Assembly: GCA_030749235.1 (NCBI GenBank) | Contig: JASMKM010000092.1 | Location: 1-36,507, forward strand | Direction of reading: 5' to 3' | DNA length: 36,507 nt | From: Planctomycetota bacterium | Lineage (GTDB): Bacteria; Planctomycetota; UBA1135 | Shown: positions 1 to 8,709 of the stretch, piece by piece | Layout of the letters: each line of letters begins with the position of its first letter | How positions within the stretch are numbered: position 1 is the stretch's first letter | Notes under the pieces: model-generated | Seen by the model: only the letters and a program-made list of their open reading frames with translations | Database searches by the model: none | What the model was told of the DNA's origin: nothing | Position numbers and translations under genes: made by a program

Positions 1-2871
1 CTCGACGAGCAGGGAAGTGCCTGTAGGCTGAGCGGCAGCCGGTGGCTCTACGACAACGTCGAGCACGGCCTCAGGGTTGAGGTTGGCGCCAAGATCAAAC
101 CAGTGGCTGTACATACGCGAGATTTCCAAGGCGAAGTCGGCCTGCACCCAGTAGATGGCTTGGTCGCCGATGGATGGCGTCGGACCACCACCAGGCAGAA
201 AACCACCGGTAGGACGGGTACCGCCCCTCGCAGGGTTGTCTGGCTGGACCTGCTCCCACTGGCTGGAACTGTTCTGACCACCCACTGAGTAGATGCGGCA
301 GATTGGCGAGTACAGCGGGTTACGTCCTTGCGGCACGATGTCCGTGACGATGAAGGAGTTCAGACCCAGGGTGTTGCTCTGCGGGAAGGTGCGGTAACGC
401 GACAGCAACGGCAAGGCGACTGAAGGCGTGAAGCCAGCTGTCCAAGCGAAGAGCTCGCCTGAGTCAGTTAGGTACTGAGGACCTGGCGTCGTGGCCTGTG
501 CGCCACCGAGGTACAGCTGTGGAATCGTGGTATCGCGCCAGATGTAGTTGGTGGTGAACTCCGGCCATGGCAGGTAGTTCACACCGTTGGACACGAAGGT
601 ATTGATCGATTGGGTGAAGTAGCTGCTGCGGAACACTTCCACCTCATCAATACCGGTCTCGACGCCATCCTGGTAGCCGAGGATATTGGAATCGAAACTC
701 TCGGTAACCAGACCAGACTGTGGGTTGACCGGGTTACCTTGGATGTCGAGGACCTCATCAGGCTGGTACTCAGAGTGCGCCAAGGACAAGGAGATGTCGG
801 CAAAGCTCTCGTCATAGACCACACCGTTGTTCGGTGCCCAGTTCCAACCGACGACCGAAACATTGTATTCGGTCGGATCGGTGTAACCGAAGCCGAAGTC
901 GTGTGCACGGTGCATGCCCATCACCACGGCGCCTGCAGGAGTGAGCGGCTCGTTAACCGCGGCACCCACTGGGCGGTTGGAAATCGATTCACGCGAGGTG
1001 TCTGCAGTGCGCGAGAAACGCTCCGGTACGCGACCGGTGATCTCACCGCCGTTGACGATATTGACCTGGCCGGCCCATTCAGCAAGGCCGTCGCCGTTCT
1101 CGTCTAAGGAGGCGGCACCTAACACAAAGCTCTTGTAGCCCGCCTCGTTGGTGGCGACGGTGATTGCCTCGGCCTGACCTTCGTTACCGGCGACAAAGCT
1201 GGAAAGGTCGATTGGGTTACCGGAGAGATCCTTGATGCCGTCGGCACCATCACGCAGTGCGACCACGAAGGCGTGGTCGGTGCCTGGGTCACGCCAGCCA
1301 GCGGAAGGAGCCAAGGTATACTGGCGGTTACCGTCGGTGGCTTCGATCGAACCAAACAGCAGTCGACCGCCGAACTCCGAAGCCGGGTCGGCACCTGCAG
1401 GGACGGGGCGGTAGTCGTAACCGCGCTGACGATCGATGAAGTCGCCGACGCTCTCGCTCGCTTGAATCTGACGGAACCAAGCCGCCTCAATCTCATGCGG
1501 CTCGTTAATCAGCCCCGTGGCGGTATCGTCAGGAGAAGCGACCACAAAGGTCTTCATTGAGCGCATCGAGTTCGGATCGATTGGCTCATCAAACCGCACC
1601 GTCACGGTGGCGTTCGGATCGATGTTGGTCGTCGGGAAATCGCCAGCCGCTGCCGGTGGTGGCTGGATGTCCAGGTAGCAGACCTGCACCGGAGCATCGA
1701 CCGGGGTGTAACGCGTGGTGTAACGCGCCGACAGGTCGGCTGCGCCAGTAACGATGCTGGTGTCGGCAACCTCGATCGAGGTACGCACCCGATAGGCCGC
1801 CGGGTTGCTGGAGTTCAACACGTCGGTAACCAGCAACAAGCCGGTGCCGACCTCGAAGATGTCACCGACCTTCGGCAGCATCGGCTGGCAGCGGGTGGCG
1901 TCGATGCTGTAGACCAAATCGGCGGTAGAGCTGGAGGCTGCCGTCACACTGGAGATGGTGGCCTGCTGAACACCAATCAGGCGCGGACGTGTGGCATCGC
2001 GAAGGAACCCGCGGTAAGGGTCGACCTCGTTACCGGTCCGTGCTGCACGCACCAACACCGGCTTGCCACTGATGAACTCCTCGAAAGGTTCGGTAGCTGG
2101 ATCCTGAACCGTTGGGGTGCGACGACCATCGAGGCTCGTAAGCACCAAAGGCTGGCCGAACAATGGGTCCGGTACCGTTGGGATGCGGAAAGCCAAGTTG
2201 GCCGAGAAGGTGTCGAACGAACTGGGGAAACCGACCGCGTTCTGCGGGATGGCCTCTTGGGCTGCTTCTTGTGCCGACACCGTAGGATCGAAGATCACAT
2301 AGCCTTTGCCTGCAGCGGAATCGTTATCAACCACATAGCGCCCTGCGAACGACAGCAGGGGTGGGTCGCCAACGAAGACTTGCACCGTGGTGAAATCGAC
2401 GGTGTTTGGATCGACCTCTTGCGAGAACTGCAGACGCACTGCCGCGTTGCGAGCAATCATGCTCATTGGCGGCGCGGTGGTGGTCTTCTTGGCAGTGACA
2501 TTTGCCAAGTTGTCTTCGGCCGATGCCTTCAAAGTGTCGAAAGCCGAAGTGCCAAATGCCTGCAGGATGGTCAAAGTCTCCCGTTGGGTGGCTGGGTTGG
2601 TCGACAGCTCGTAGTTAAGGCCATCGGAATCCAGCAGGTGATTGACGACGACGTCGGCATCGATCAGCGTGCCGTTGACGTCGTAGACATCCACGAGCCG
2701 CCCCCAATCCACACTCTCCAGGAACAGACCTGAGGTCCCTTGATTGGAGCCGCCGCTGCCACCGAAGCCGAAGCCGAAGCCGCTTCCGGTATCGGAGCCC
2801 CCAGTGATACAGCCGCCGCCGAATGCGGCCGCAGCAACGCTGAGGAGTGCAATTCTCGAGAAAAGTTTCAT
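1..2871 (-). CDS. Large secreted or lipidated protein with Big_5 Ig-like motifs (3' end outside window)
   Basis: The frame is open from an ATG at 2871 to the window edge, 957 codons without a stop, so the C-terminus is missing. The first 21 residues form a signal peptide: MKLF, a hydrophobic Leu/Ala stretch, then FGGGC. Cys21 may be a lipobox cysteine, although Gly at -3 is not canonical. A Gly/Phe/Ser-rich linker with FGFGFG follows (about residues 22-45). Two segments match the Big_5 (SbsA-type Ig-like) signature: one near residues 140-160 with FSQEVDPNTV, and one near 420-440 with VRFDEPIDPNSM. Such proteins sit outside the cytoplasm, and the exact role cannot be read from sequence. The gene lies 222 bp downstream of pyrB and is probably a separate unit. 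All smaller open frames here on either strand look like shadows of this one. Confident as a gene, weak on function. Confidence 0.85.
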   Translation of the reverse strand, partial: MKLFSRIALLSVAAAAFGGGCITGGSDTGSGFGFGFGGSGGSNQGTSGLFLESVDWGRLVDVYDVNGTLIDADVVVNHLLDSDGLNYELSTNPATQRETLTILQAFGTSAFDTLKASAEDNLANVTAKKTTTAPPMSMIARNAAVRLQFSQEVDPNTVDFTTVQVFVGDPPLLSFAGRYVVDNDSAAGKGYVIFDPTVSAQEAAQEAIPQNAVGFPSSFDTFSANLAFRIPTVPDPLFGQPLVLTSLDGRRTPTVQDPATEPFEEFISGKPVLVRAARTGNEVDPYRGFLRDATRPRLIGVQQATISSVTAASSSTADLVYSIDATRCQPMLPKVGDIFEVGTGLLLVTDVLNSSNPAAYRVRTSIEVADTSIVTGAADLSARYTTRYTPVDAPVQVCYLDIQPPPAAAGDFPTTNIDPNATVTVRFDEPIDPNSMRSMKTFVVASPDDTATGLINEPHEIEAAWFRQIQASESVGDFIDRQRGYDYRPVPAGADPASEFGGRLLFGSIEATDGNRQYTLAPSAGWRDPGTDHAFVVALRDGADGIKDLSGNPIDLSSFVAGNEGQAEAITVATNEAGYKSFVLGAASLDENGDGLAEWAGQVNIVNGGEITGRVPERFSRTADTSRESISNRPVGAAVNEPLTPAGAVVMGMHRAHDFGFGYTDPTEYNVSVVGWNWAPNNGVVYDESFADISLSLAHSEYQPDEVLDIQGNPVNPQSGLVTESFDSNILGYQDGVETGIDEVEVFRSSYFTQSINTFVSNGVNYLPWPEFTTNYIWRDTTIPQLYLGGAQATTPGPQYLTDSGELFAWTAGFTPSVALPLLSRYRTFPQSNTLGLNSFIVTDIVPQGRNPLYSPICRIYSVGGQNSSSQWEQVQPDNPARGGTRPTGGFLPGGGPTPSIGDQAIYWVQADFALEISRMYSHWFDLGANLNPEAVLDVVVEPPAAAQPTGTSLLVE

Positions 2872-3012
2872 CCTGAATGGGTTTTGTCGTTCGTAGTCAA
2901 TGGGGCAATCTGTATCGTGGCGCGCGAGCCATGACACAGGCCTTCTATCCTAAAGGTGCGCATGCTTGTTCGCTCGTTCCATTAGAGCAAATCCCGTACC
3001 AGCCTAAGAACT

Positions 3013-3025
3013 AGCCTGAAAGGCT
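3013..3025 (-). terminator. Short inverted repeat between pyrB and the lipoprotein gene
   Basis: AGCCT-GAA-AGGCT is a 5-bp stem with a 3-nt loop in the 222-bp gap after pyrB. No real T-run follows on the minus strand, so it is at best a weak terminator or a chance palindrome. I saw no convincing promoter in the rest of this gap (2872-3093). Confidence 0.25.
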
Positions 3026-3093
3026 CTTATGCGGACAAGAGCGCCCATCAGGTGCGGAAACGCACATCCCCTGCTGAGCCTCAATTTTCGGCC

Positions 3094-4410
3094 TTAGCCG
3101 CCCCAGGTGTAGCCCGCGGCAGCGGCCTCGTCACGCCGTAAAAATGGCCGCAAATTCTCAGGTAAAATCCGCAATGCGGCCTGTGAGTGCACAGGATGCA
3201 CCCGTTGGGTCGATCGGCAACCGGCATAATCAACTGGAAGGAGCGCATCGCAATAGGCACACAAGAAGGTGCGTCGGGTCAGACCAATGACCCTCCATGG
3301 AGCCGAAATAGCCTCTGACCGGGTGATGCAACCCTCGTTGGGGCAAAGACCTAAGTCGTGTTCATTGCTTCCTGAGGGAAGGGGCGCCAAAGCCGGCAGC
3401 GGCCATCGATCCTCCCCCAACATGGCCAAGAAAATCACTTGGCGCACGATTGGCCCCATCGCCGCCTGCTGAAAATAAAGAGCGCGTGGGTCGTGATCGA
3501 CCGAAGCGGGCAACTCCTCACAACGCGGCAGCGGATGCAGGAGCTGGCAAGATTCCATCAAAGGATTCTCCAGATGAGCCGGGGTGACACCGGGATAGCC
3601 ACCCGAGCCGGCCTCAGCACCCCGTTCGGCTTGCATCCGGGTCAAGTACATCGCATCCAGCTTGTCGATCTCGGGTGGATCCTCGCGGAATAGGTTCTTC
3701 TGCACCAAGCCCTTCGGTTCGAGCACGCGCGCCTCAGTGGATCCGGTCCATTCGGCGAACAGCGGATGTTTGCCCCAACGCAGGCGATAATCGAACTTAT
3801 CGAGGATGCGGCGTTCGAAACTGGCCTCCCAGTCCAACCCCTTGCCAGGCAGCAATAGCAGACGTGCGCCCAACATCGCCAAGCCCCAAGCCAAGGAACG
3901 CGCGGTGCGTCCATGGCGCAAATCCCCCATCAAGGCCACCGTGCGACCATCGAAGTCTCCCCACTTGCGGTACAACGTATAGAGATCAACCAGGGTCTGG
4001 GTGGGATGGCCTAGACGGCCGTCGCCGCCATTGACCACTGGCACGCCAGCATATTGGCTTGCCAAACGCGAAGCTCCATCACTGGGGTGGCGCAGCACCA
4101 ACAAGTCGCAATAGCTGCCGACAACCTTGGCCATGTCGGCCAGGGTCTCCCCCTTGGTGCCGCTGGTGGTGTTGGGATCGGAGACCGAAATCACCGACGC
4201 ACCGAGTCGATGCGCCGCTGATTCGAAGGACAAGCGGGTTCGCGTAGATGGCTCAGCGAAGACCGTGGCGATGATATGGCCACGCAGGGCTTCGCTAAAT
4301 TCCAAGGGGCGACTCTCGACCTGGCGGGCGCGTTGGAAAAACGCATCCAAAAACGCGGGGTTGAAGGCTTCAGCAGAATGAAGACCTTCCATCACCGGCA
4401 GGAGTTGCAT
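3094..4410 (-). CDS. pyrB: Aspartate carbamoyltransferase catalytic chain fused to a PyrI-type zinc domain
   Basis: Joins carbamoyl phosphate and aspartate to N-carbamoyl-aspartate, the committed step of pyrimidine synthesis. The 438-aa product has the catalytic hallmarks in order: carbamoyl-phosphate loop STRTRLSFE (about 56-64), 80s-loop lysine in GTKGE (about 85-89), GHPTQ (135-139), GDLRHGRT (163-170), YLTRMQ (256-261), LHPLPR (292-297) and YFQQA (313-317). After about residue 345 there is an extra ~90-residue tail with CPNEGC and CAYC, i.e. C-x4-C-x22-C-x2-C. This matches the zinc site of the regulatory chain PyrI (C-x4-C-x23-C-x2-C in E. coli). The nucleotide-binding N-terminal half of PyrI is absent. 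I chose the ATG at 4410; a GTG lies directly before it. It is 89 bp downstream of the MnmE-like gene, probably in the same operon. Confidence 0.9.
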   Translation of the reverse strand: MQLLPVMEGLHSAEAFNPAFLDAFFQRARQVESRPLEFSEALRGHIIATVFAEPSTRTRLSFESAAHRLGASVISVSDPNTTSGTKGETLADMAKVVGSYCDLLVLRHPSDGASRLASQYAGVPVVNGGDGRLGHPTQTLVDLYTLYRKWGDFDGRTVALMGDLRHGRTARSLAWGLAMLGARLLLLPGKGLDWEASFERRILDKFDYRLRWGKHPLFAEWTGSTEARVLEPKGLVQKNLFREDPPEIDKLDAMYLTRMQAERGAEAGSGGYPGVTPAHLENPLMESCQLLHPLPRCEELPASVDHDPRALYFQQAAMGPIVRQVIFLAMLGEDRWPLPALAPLPSGSNEHDLGLCPNEGCITRSEAISAPWRVIGLTRRTFLCAYCDALLPVDYAGCRSTQRVHPVHSQAALRILPENLRPFLRRDEAAAAGYTWGG

Positions 4411-4499
4411 CACAGGGATTTTGTTGGGCTTTCCAGCAAGGGGGCGAGTGCCACCACGCGAGCAACAGGATAACCCCGGAGCCTGCCAACGGGAATGCC

Positions 4500-5576
4500 C
4501 TAAAGTGCTTCCAAAGCGTCACGTTCGGCCTGGCTGGTCGCGACCAGCTGATTGATTGGCGGAGCCGGGCCAAGTTGCCCAAGCAACTGGCGCTCCAAGG
4601 CCGCCAATAGGCTGGCTTGACTGCTCGGCTCAGCACGCAGGAAGGGCCGCGGCAGGACCTTCTCGGCTGGCCAGGTGGCTGCACGGTCGCAACGGTTTAA
4701 CACCAGCGGGTCGTGTGCAGGTCGATCGGCGACGGCAGCCAGGATTTGGGCACTGGGTGCTTCGGCAGCATCGAAGACCCAGATCACCCGCCATGCCGAC
4801 GCCAGTGCCGCTTTGGTCATTGCCACCGCAGCTTGGTCGATGCCCTTGGCCTGTTCCCAGACGCCGGCACTATCAGTCAACGTAACGACAAAGGCCTCGG
4901 CGCCTTGGCCTAACCGCAAGGGTGCCGTGACCAGGTCGCGGGTTGTGCCGGCGGCTTCGTTGGCGGTCACGCGTCGCTCTTGCAACCAAGCATTGAACAA
5001 GGTGGACTTGCCGGCATTGGGTGGCCCAGCGAGCAACAGCTTCGGCACGCCGGCCAAAACCTTCCCCCAATCATTCCAAGCCCGCAGCCTTTCCTTCTCG
5101 CCTTGGCGCTGCGCTGGCGCCAAGGCGCGCAGTTTCTGTAGATGCCGATCCCAGCTACCGCCCAACCTAGCTGCAAATATACGTGCAGCCAATGGCGAGG
5201 TAGCCTGCAAGAAGGTCTGCTGACTGAGGTCCGCGCTGACGGCTTGTCCTTCGCACTCCTCTGTCCAGCCCTGCTTATGCAGCCAAGTACGTAAGGCCGC
5301 GGCTACGCCGAAACCTCCATGCAGGTGGATTTCCACCACGGTCCTCGGATCTGCTCCCTCCTGCATATCCCCTGTCGAACGACACCAACATAGGCATTCA
5401 TCGAAGGCAAAGCTGTTGCGGTTTAAGACCACCTTGCCGACTTCCAAGGCGGTGTTGGCCCCCAACAAGCGACGCATCTGCTGGCGGCTTGCGCGAAGCT
5501 CCCAGATCGACAAGGCACTGGCACCGGGTGCCGAAAGCCGACGGTAATGAGGCAACTCAGTGCTCACGTGCGGCAA
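4500..5576 (-). CDS. mnmE: Short, divergent MnmE/TrmE-like tRNA-modification GTPase
   Basis: MnmE works with MnmG to modify U34 of certain tRNAs. This 358-aa product has a recognisable TrmE N-domain (VEIHLHGG, residues 81-88), a helical part and an embedded G domain: P-loop GPPNAGKS (184-191), G2 in AGTTRD (209-214), G3 DSAG (235-238, usually DTAG) and G4 NRCD (294-297, usually NKxD). It ends at ERDALEAL, where normal MnmE (about 450 aa) continues for some 80-100 residues to a C-terminal C-x-G-K motif bearing the catalytic cysteine. That part is absent. The start is uncertain: TTG 5576, GTG 5567 and TTG 5555 are all possible, and the gene overlaps the end of coaX by about 20 bp or less. It could be a reduced MnmE or a repurposed GTPase. 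Confidence 0.75.
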   Translation of the reverse strand: MPHVSTELPHYRRLSAPGASALSIWELRASRQQMRRLLGANTALEVGKVVLNRNSFAFDECLCWCRSTGDMQEGADPRTVVEIHLHGGFGVAAALRTWLHKQGWTEECEGQAVSADLSQQTFLQATSPLAARIFAARLGGSWDRHLQKLRALAPAQRQGEKERLRAWNDWGKVLAGVPKLLLAGPPNAGKSTLFNAWLQERRVTANEAAGTTRDLVTAPLRLGQGAEAFVVTLTDSAGVWEQAKGIDQAAVAMTKAALASAWRVIWVFDAAEAPSAQILAAVADRPAHDPLVLNRCDRAATWPAEKVLPRPFLRAEPSSQASLLAALERQLLGQLGPAPPINQLVATSQAERDALEAL

Positions 5577-6267
5577 GATAGGCTAGGGCTTCAAGTACCA
5601 AGTTCTCGCGTCGTTGCCAAGACGGCAAGAACTCCTGTAGGCGAGGGCTATCCCCGCCACTGAGGAAACGCGCTGCTGTGCAGTCCTGCGCCTGCTCAAA
5701 ACGCTTCCCTAGGCCTTCGATTGCATAAGCCACGGCTAGCGAGGTTCCGGCGAAGACCGCGCCGGCGGTATCGGCCGGAATTGCGACTTCGGTGGCCATC
5801 GCCGCTGACAGGTGCGGACATGCCTCGGCCAAGGCACGTTCCTGCACGCTCAGGCCAGCACCAATTGCGCCGCCGTGGAAGCGTCCATCAGTATCGACAA
5901 AATCGACGGTAAAGGCCGTTCCGCAATCGGCGATGAGCACAGCACCCTGGTGTTGCTGCCATGCAATCCAGGCAGATAGCAAGCGGTCCATGCCAGTTCC
6001 CTCGGTGAGAATCTGCAGGGGCACGTCGGCGGGAAGCCAACGCTGCATCGGAAAACGGAACCAACACTCGTTATCGAGGAAGGCGTCGGCGCGTGGCGAG
6101 GTGCTAGCCACATGGATGAACTGCGGCTGCAGCTCCTCGACCAAAGTACGCAAGGCGCGGCGACCTTCGCCGGACTGCCAATCGAAGACTCGCACTTCCG
6201 CGGTGCCGAGTTGGCACACCTTCACCCTGCTGTTGCCAACATCCGCCAGCAGGACGGGCTTGATCAC
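5557..6267 (-). CDS. coaX: Type III pantothenate kinase
   Basis: Phosphorylates pantothenate, the first step of coenzyme A synthesis. The 236-aa protein shows the ASKHA-fold signatures of CoaX: the phosphate loop DVGNSRVK near the N-terminus (residues 9-16) and the second phosphate motif DCGTAFTVDFVD followed by GGAIGAGLSVQERAL, corresponding to the Gly-rich substrate-binding segment of the family. Length fits the family (about 240-260 aa). It starts with GTG at 6267, two bases after the stop of the PDZ gene, and its end overlaps the MnmE-like gene. This tight packing indicates one transcript from obgE downward. Confidence 0.85.
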   Translation of the reverse strand: MIKPVLLADVGNSRVKVCQLGTAEVRVFDWQSGEGRRALRTLVEELQPQFIHVASTSPRADAFLDNECWFRFPMQRWLPADVPLQILTEGTGMDRLLSAWIAWQQHQGAVLIADCGTAFTVDFVDTDGRFHGGAIGAGLSVQERALAEACPHLSAAMATEVAIPADTAGAVFAGTSLAVAYAIEGLGKRFEQAQDCTAARFLSGGDSPRLQEFLPSWQRRENLVLEALAYLAAREH

Positions 6268-6269
6268 AA

Positions 6270-7253
6270 TCAGCGCGGCAGGCGGTAGGTCAGGGTGCGC
6301 ACGCCGCCGAGACGCTCGATGCGCACGCTGATGAGGTCGGTGTCTAGCTGCTTCATCGACTCGAACAACTCATCGCGGTTGGTGGCCGACTGACCGTTGA
6401 CATCTAACACGATGTCGTCGGCACGCAGGCCCAGGCGTTCGAACACCGAGTTCGCTGGTACGCTCTTGATGCGCAAGCCGATTGGTTCGTTCGATAACGG
6501 ATCGCGCTGCACGCGGTGCGGAATCGAGCTTAGAATCTCTTCCTGGGACATCGATTCCAGGGCTTCGACATCCTTTTTGCCGACCGCAAAGCTATTGGCT
6601 TCGCTGAGTTCCTTGGTGTAATCCGGAACGACGCTGACCGCAGCATCGGTGTTGCCCTCGCCGTTCCCGCTGCCACCTTGGTTGGGACCGGCAGCGTAGA
6701 TCTGCGCGGAGTCGACCTCATAGGTAAGGGCATGGACCTTAATGATTTCGCCGCTCTCGACCAACTCAAGCTCCACCCAACCCGGTTGCACGGCCTTGAG
6801 GCGGATCTTCAGGCCTTCCTTGCCCTTCAGTTCGAAGACCTCACCAACCACCAGGAACTGGCCGACGAAATCATCCTCGGCAGCCTTTTCACCACGCGCT
6901 TGGACCCACGCTGCATTGGGCGATTGAATTAACGGAACTTCTACATCCTCGGCGGCCAAGACTGGCTTCTCGACCACTGGTTCAAGCTCTTCGGGGAGCT
7001 CTGGTGGTGCCACATAACCGGTGATGTTGAGGTCCTGCAGCACAGCATATTGACTGTAGGGCTTCAGGTGGGTCGGGCCCTTTTTCGCATCTACAGCCTT
7101 GACCTGCTCCCTGATCCGATTGAAATCCATCTTCCGGATGATCTGCTCCTGGTTGTTCCAATAGTCGAACATCTTCCAGCCGAAACCGGCCAGTCCAGCG
7201 ATGCCCACAATTACGAGCAAGAGGCGGATGAATTTCTCGTTCACGAATAGCAT
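6270..7253 (-). CDS. Membrane-anchored PDZ protein resembling GspC (type II secretion)
   Basis: The 327-aa product starts at the ATG at 7253; an upstream in-frame extension would overlap obgE and is unlikely. Residues about 6-26 form one transmembrane helix after a short cytoplasmic N-terminus (FVNEKFIRLLLVIVG), so the rest should be periplasmic. A middle region is rich in Pro and acidic residues, followed by a beta-rich part around VGEVFELKGKEG. A Gly/Asn linker leads to a C-terminal PDZ domain with GLRIKSVPANSVFERLGL and a DDIVLDVNGQ turn. TM, homology-region-like domain and C-terminal PDZ is the layout of GspC. No other secretion gene is in the window, so a specific secretion role is inference. 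It sits 38 bp after obgE in the same operon. Confidence 0.7.
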   Translation of the reverse strand: MLFVNEKFIRLLLVIVGIAGLAGFGWKMFDYWNNQEQIIRKMDFNRIREQVKAVDAKKGPTHLKPYSQYAVLQDLNITGYVAPPELPEELEPVVEKPVLAAEDVEVPLIQSPNAAWVQARGEKAAEDDFVGQFLVVGEVFELKGKEGLKIRLKAVQPGWVELELVESGEIIKVHALTYEVDSAQIYAAGPNQGGSGNGEGNTDAAVSVVPDYTKELSEANSFAVGKKDVEALESMSQEEILSSIPHRVQRDPLSNEPIGLRIKSVPANSVFERLGLRADDIVLDVNGQSATNRDELFESMKQLDTDLISVRIERLGGVRTLTYRLPR

Positions 7254-7291
7254 CTTAGCGGTGTCCTCAAGCGATTGCGACGCGTCCAAGC

Positions 7292-8314
7292 CTAGGCTTC
7301 TTCCCCATTGGCGACCAAGGTCTGCAGAGATTTGAGCATCGCTTCCAGCCCTTTGCCGGTCGCCGAAGAGATACATCGTGCGGGCTGGCCGATTGCTTGA
7401 AAGAAATCCTCGGCGAGGTGGGCCGCTTCCTCATCCTCCACCTTGGTGGCCACCACCATCGTTGGGCGGGTAGCCAGTTCAGCGCTATAGCCCTCGATCT
7501 CGTGCCGGATTACCCGATAGGCCTCCTCCGGAGGATCCGATGCCAATGACGAGCAATCCACCAGATGCAGCAAAACGCGGGTGCGCTCCACATGGCGGAG
7601 GAACTGATGGCCCAAGCCCTTGCCTTCGTGGGCACCTTCGATCAGGCCGGGAATATCGGCAATGACAATCTGGCGCTCCAGGTTTCCGAAATCGAGAATG
7701 CCGAGCGAGGGATCCAAGGTGGTGAAGGGATAGTCCGCCACCCGTGGCCGCGCGGCAGTTACACGACGCAGAAAGGTACTCTTGCCGGCATTGGGCAAGC
7801 CCAACAGGCCGACGTCGGCGACCAACTTCAGCTCCAGGCGCAACTTGCGACTTTCACCCTCCATGCCTTCCTCGGCGCGTTCGGGCGCCTGGTTCACCGA
7901 GGTGGCGAAGCGCGCGTTGCCGCGGCCCGGCTTGCCGCCGGCACAGACCACCACCTTGGCGCCATCCTCGTCAAGGTCGGCGAGCAGGTTGCCACGTTCA
8001 AAATCGAAGACCTGGGTACCAACCGGCACCCGAACCAACAGCTTGTCGCCAGACTTGCCGGTGCGGTTATTGCCACCACCGGGCTGTCCATCGCCGGCGC
8101 ACGCATGGTAGTTACGCGATACGCGGAACAGCGAACTTTCCTGGCCGTCGGCGAGCATCTCGACGTCGCCGCCGCGGCCACCATCGCCGCCATCGGGGCC
8201 ACCCATGTTGACATACTTCTCGCGATGAAAGGAGCGGCAACCACTTCCGCCCTTGCCGGCGCTGGCAATCATCACCGCCTCGTCGCGGAACATGTTCTCG
8301 ATCTTCTGTCCCAT
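7292..8314 (-). CDS. obgE: Obg family GTPase (ribosome assembly and stress)
   Basis: Essential GTPase that binds the 50S subunit and links ribosome maturation to nutrient state. The 340-aa protein has the glycine-rich Obg domain (GGPDGGDGGRGGDV, then GGGNNRTGKSG), then the G domain with GLPNAGKST, DYPFTTLDP, DIPGLIEGAHEGKGLG and TKVED in place of NKxD. The C-terminal extension found in some Obg proteins is missing. The ATG at 8314 is preferred because GAGGT lies 8 nt upstream; the family-typical start would be the next ATG (8293), while an upstream TTG overlaps that Shine-Dalgarno site. rpmA lies upstream, separated by a strong terminator, so obgE needs its own promoter or read-through. Confidence 0.93.
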   Translation of the reverse strand: MGQKIENMFRDEAVMIASAGKGGSGCRSFHREKYVNMGGPDGGDGGRGGDVEMLADGQESSLFRVSRNYHACAGDGQPGGGNNRTGKSGDKLLVRVPVGTQVFDFERGNLLADLDEDGAKVVVCAGGKPGRGNARFATSVNQAPERAEEGMEGESRKLRLELKLVADVGLLGLPNAGKSTFLRRVTAARPRVADYPFTTLDPSLGILDFGNLERQIVIADIPGLIEGAHEGKGLGHQFLRHVERTRVLLHLVDCSSLASDPPEEAYRVIRHEIEGYSAELATRPTMVVATKVEDEEAAHLAEDFFQAIGQPARCISSATGKGLEAMLKSLQTLVANGEEA

Positions 8315-8360
8315 GCTTGTGTACCTCAACTTGAAAAAAAGGGGGCTCGGCGCAGCTCAA

Positions 8361-8394
8361 GAAAAAAGCCTGGAAGTCATCTGACTCCCAGGCT
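8361..8394 (-). terminator. Rho-independent terminator after rpmA
   Basis: On the minus strand a 28-nt near-perfect hairpin, AGCCTGGGAGTCA paired with TGACTTCCAGGCT (one G-T pair), is followed directly by six Ts. It lies between rpmA and obgE and should end the rplU-rpmA transcript. Confidence 0.88.
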
Positions 8395-8427
8395 GAAGGT
8401 CGCGTGTGTTGAACGCGACGTAGAAGC

Positions 8428-8676
8428 TTAGCCCTCGAGAGGGATGATGCGCACCCGACGGCGAGACTGGAACTCGACGGTGCCATCCCACAGCGCGTAA
8501 AGGGTGTAATCGGTGCCCATTCCGACACCGCGACCTGGGTGGTGCTTGGTACCGCACTGGCGGATCAAAATCTCGCCGGCTTGGACCTTCTGGCCACCGT
8601 ACTTCTTGATACCGCGCATTTGCGGGTTGGAATCACGACCGTTCTTGGTCGAGCCGCCACCTTTCTTATGTGCCAT
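8428..8676 (-). CDS. rpmA: 50S ribosomal protein L27
   Basis: An 82-aa protein whose N-terminal tail reaches towards the peptidyl-transferase centre. It begins [16 protein letters not shown], the mature-type start with no cleavable extension, and contains the conserved QVQAGE-like stretch [19 protein letters not shown] and [13 protein letters not shown]. It follows rplU by 33 bp in the usual rplU-rpmA pair. Confidence 0.97.
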   Translation of the reverse strand: MAHKKGGGSTKNGRDSNPQMRGIKKYGGQKVQAGEILIRQCGTKHHPGRGVGMGTDYTLYALWDGTVEFQSRRRVRIIPLEG

Positions 8677-8709
8677 TGTTCTTTCTTAGCTATTGGGCGA
8701 GGAGGCGCC

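Noticed and set aside
610-1107. Plus-strand frames inside the first 2.8 kb
   Set aside because: The minus-strand frame is open for 957 codons with a signal peptide and Ig-like motifs, which explains the region better.
2750-2790. Short tandem repeat AAGCCG
   Set aside because: It encodes the FGFGFG linker of the exported protein; too short and in frame, with no sign of a regulatory repeat.
7565-8431. Plus-strand open frame of 288 codons opposite obgE
   Set aside because: Shadow of obgE; low-complexity Ala/Gly/His composition and it crosses a clear minus-strand terminator.
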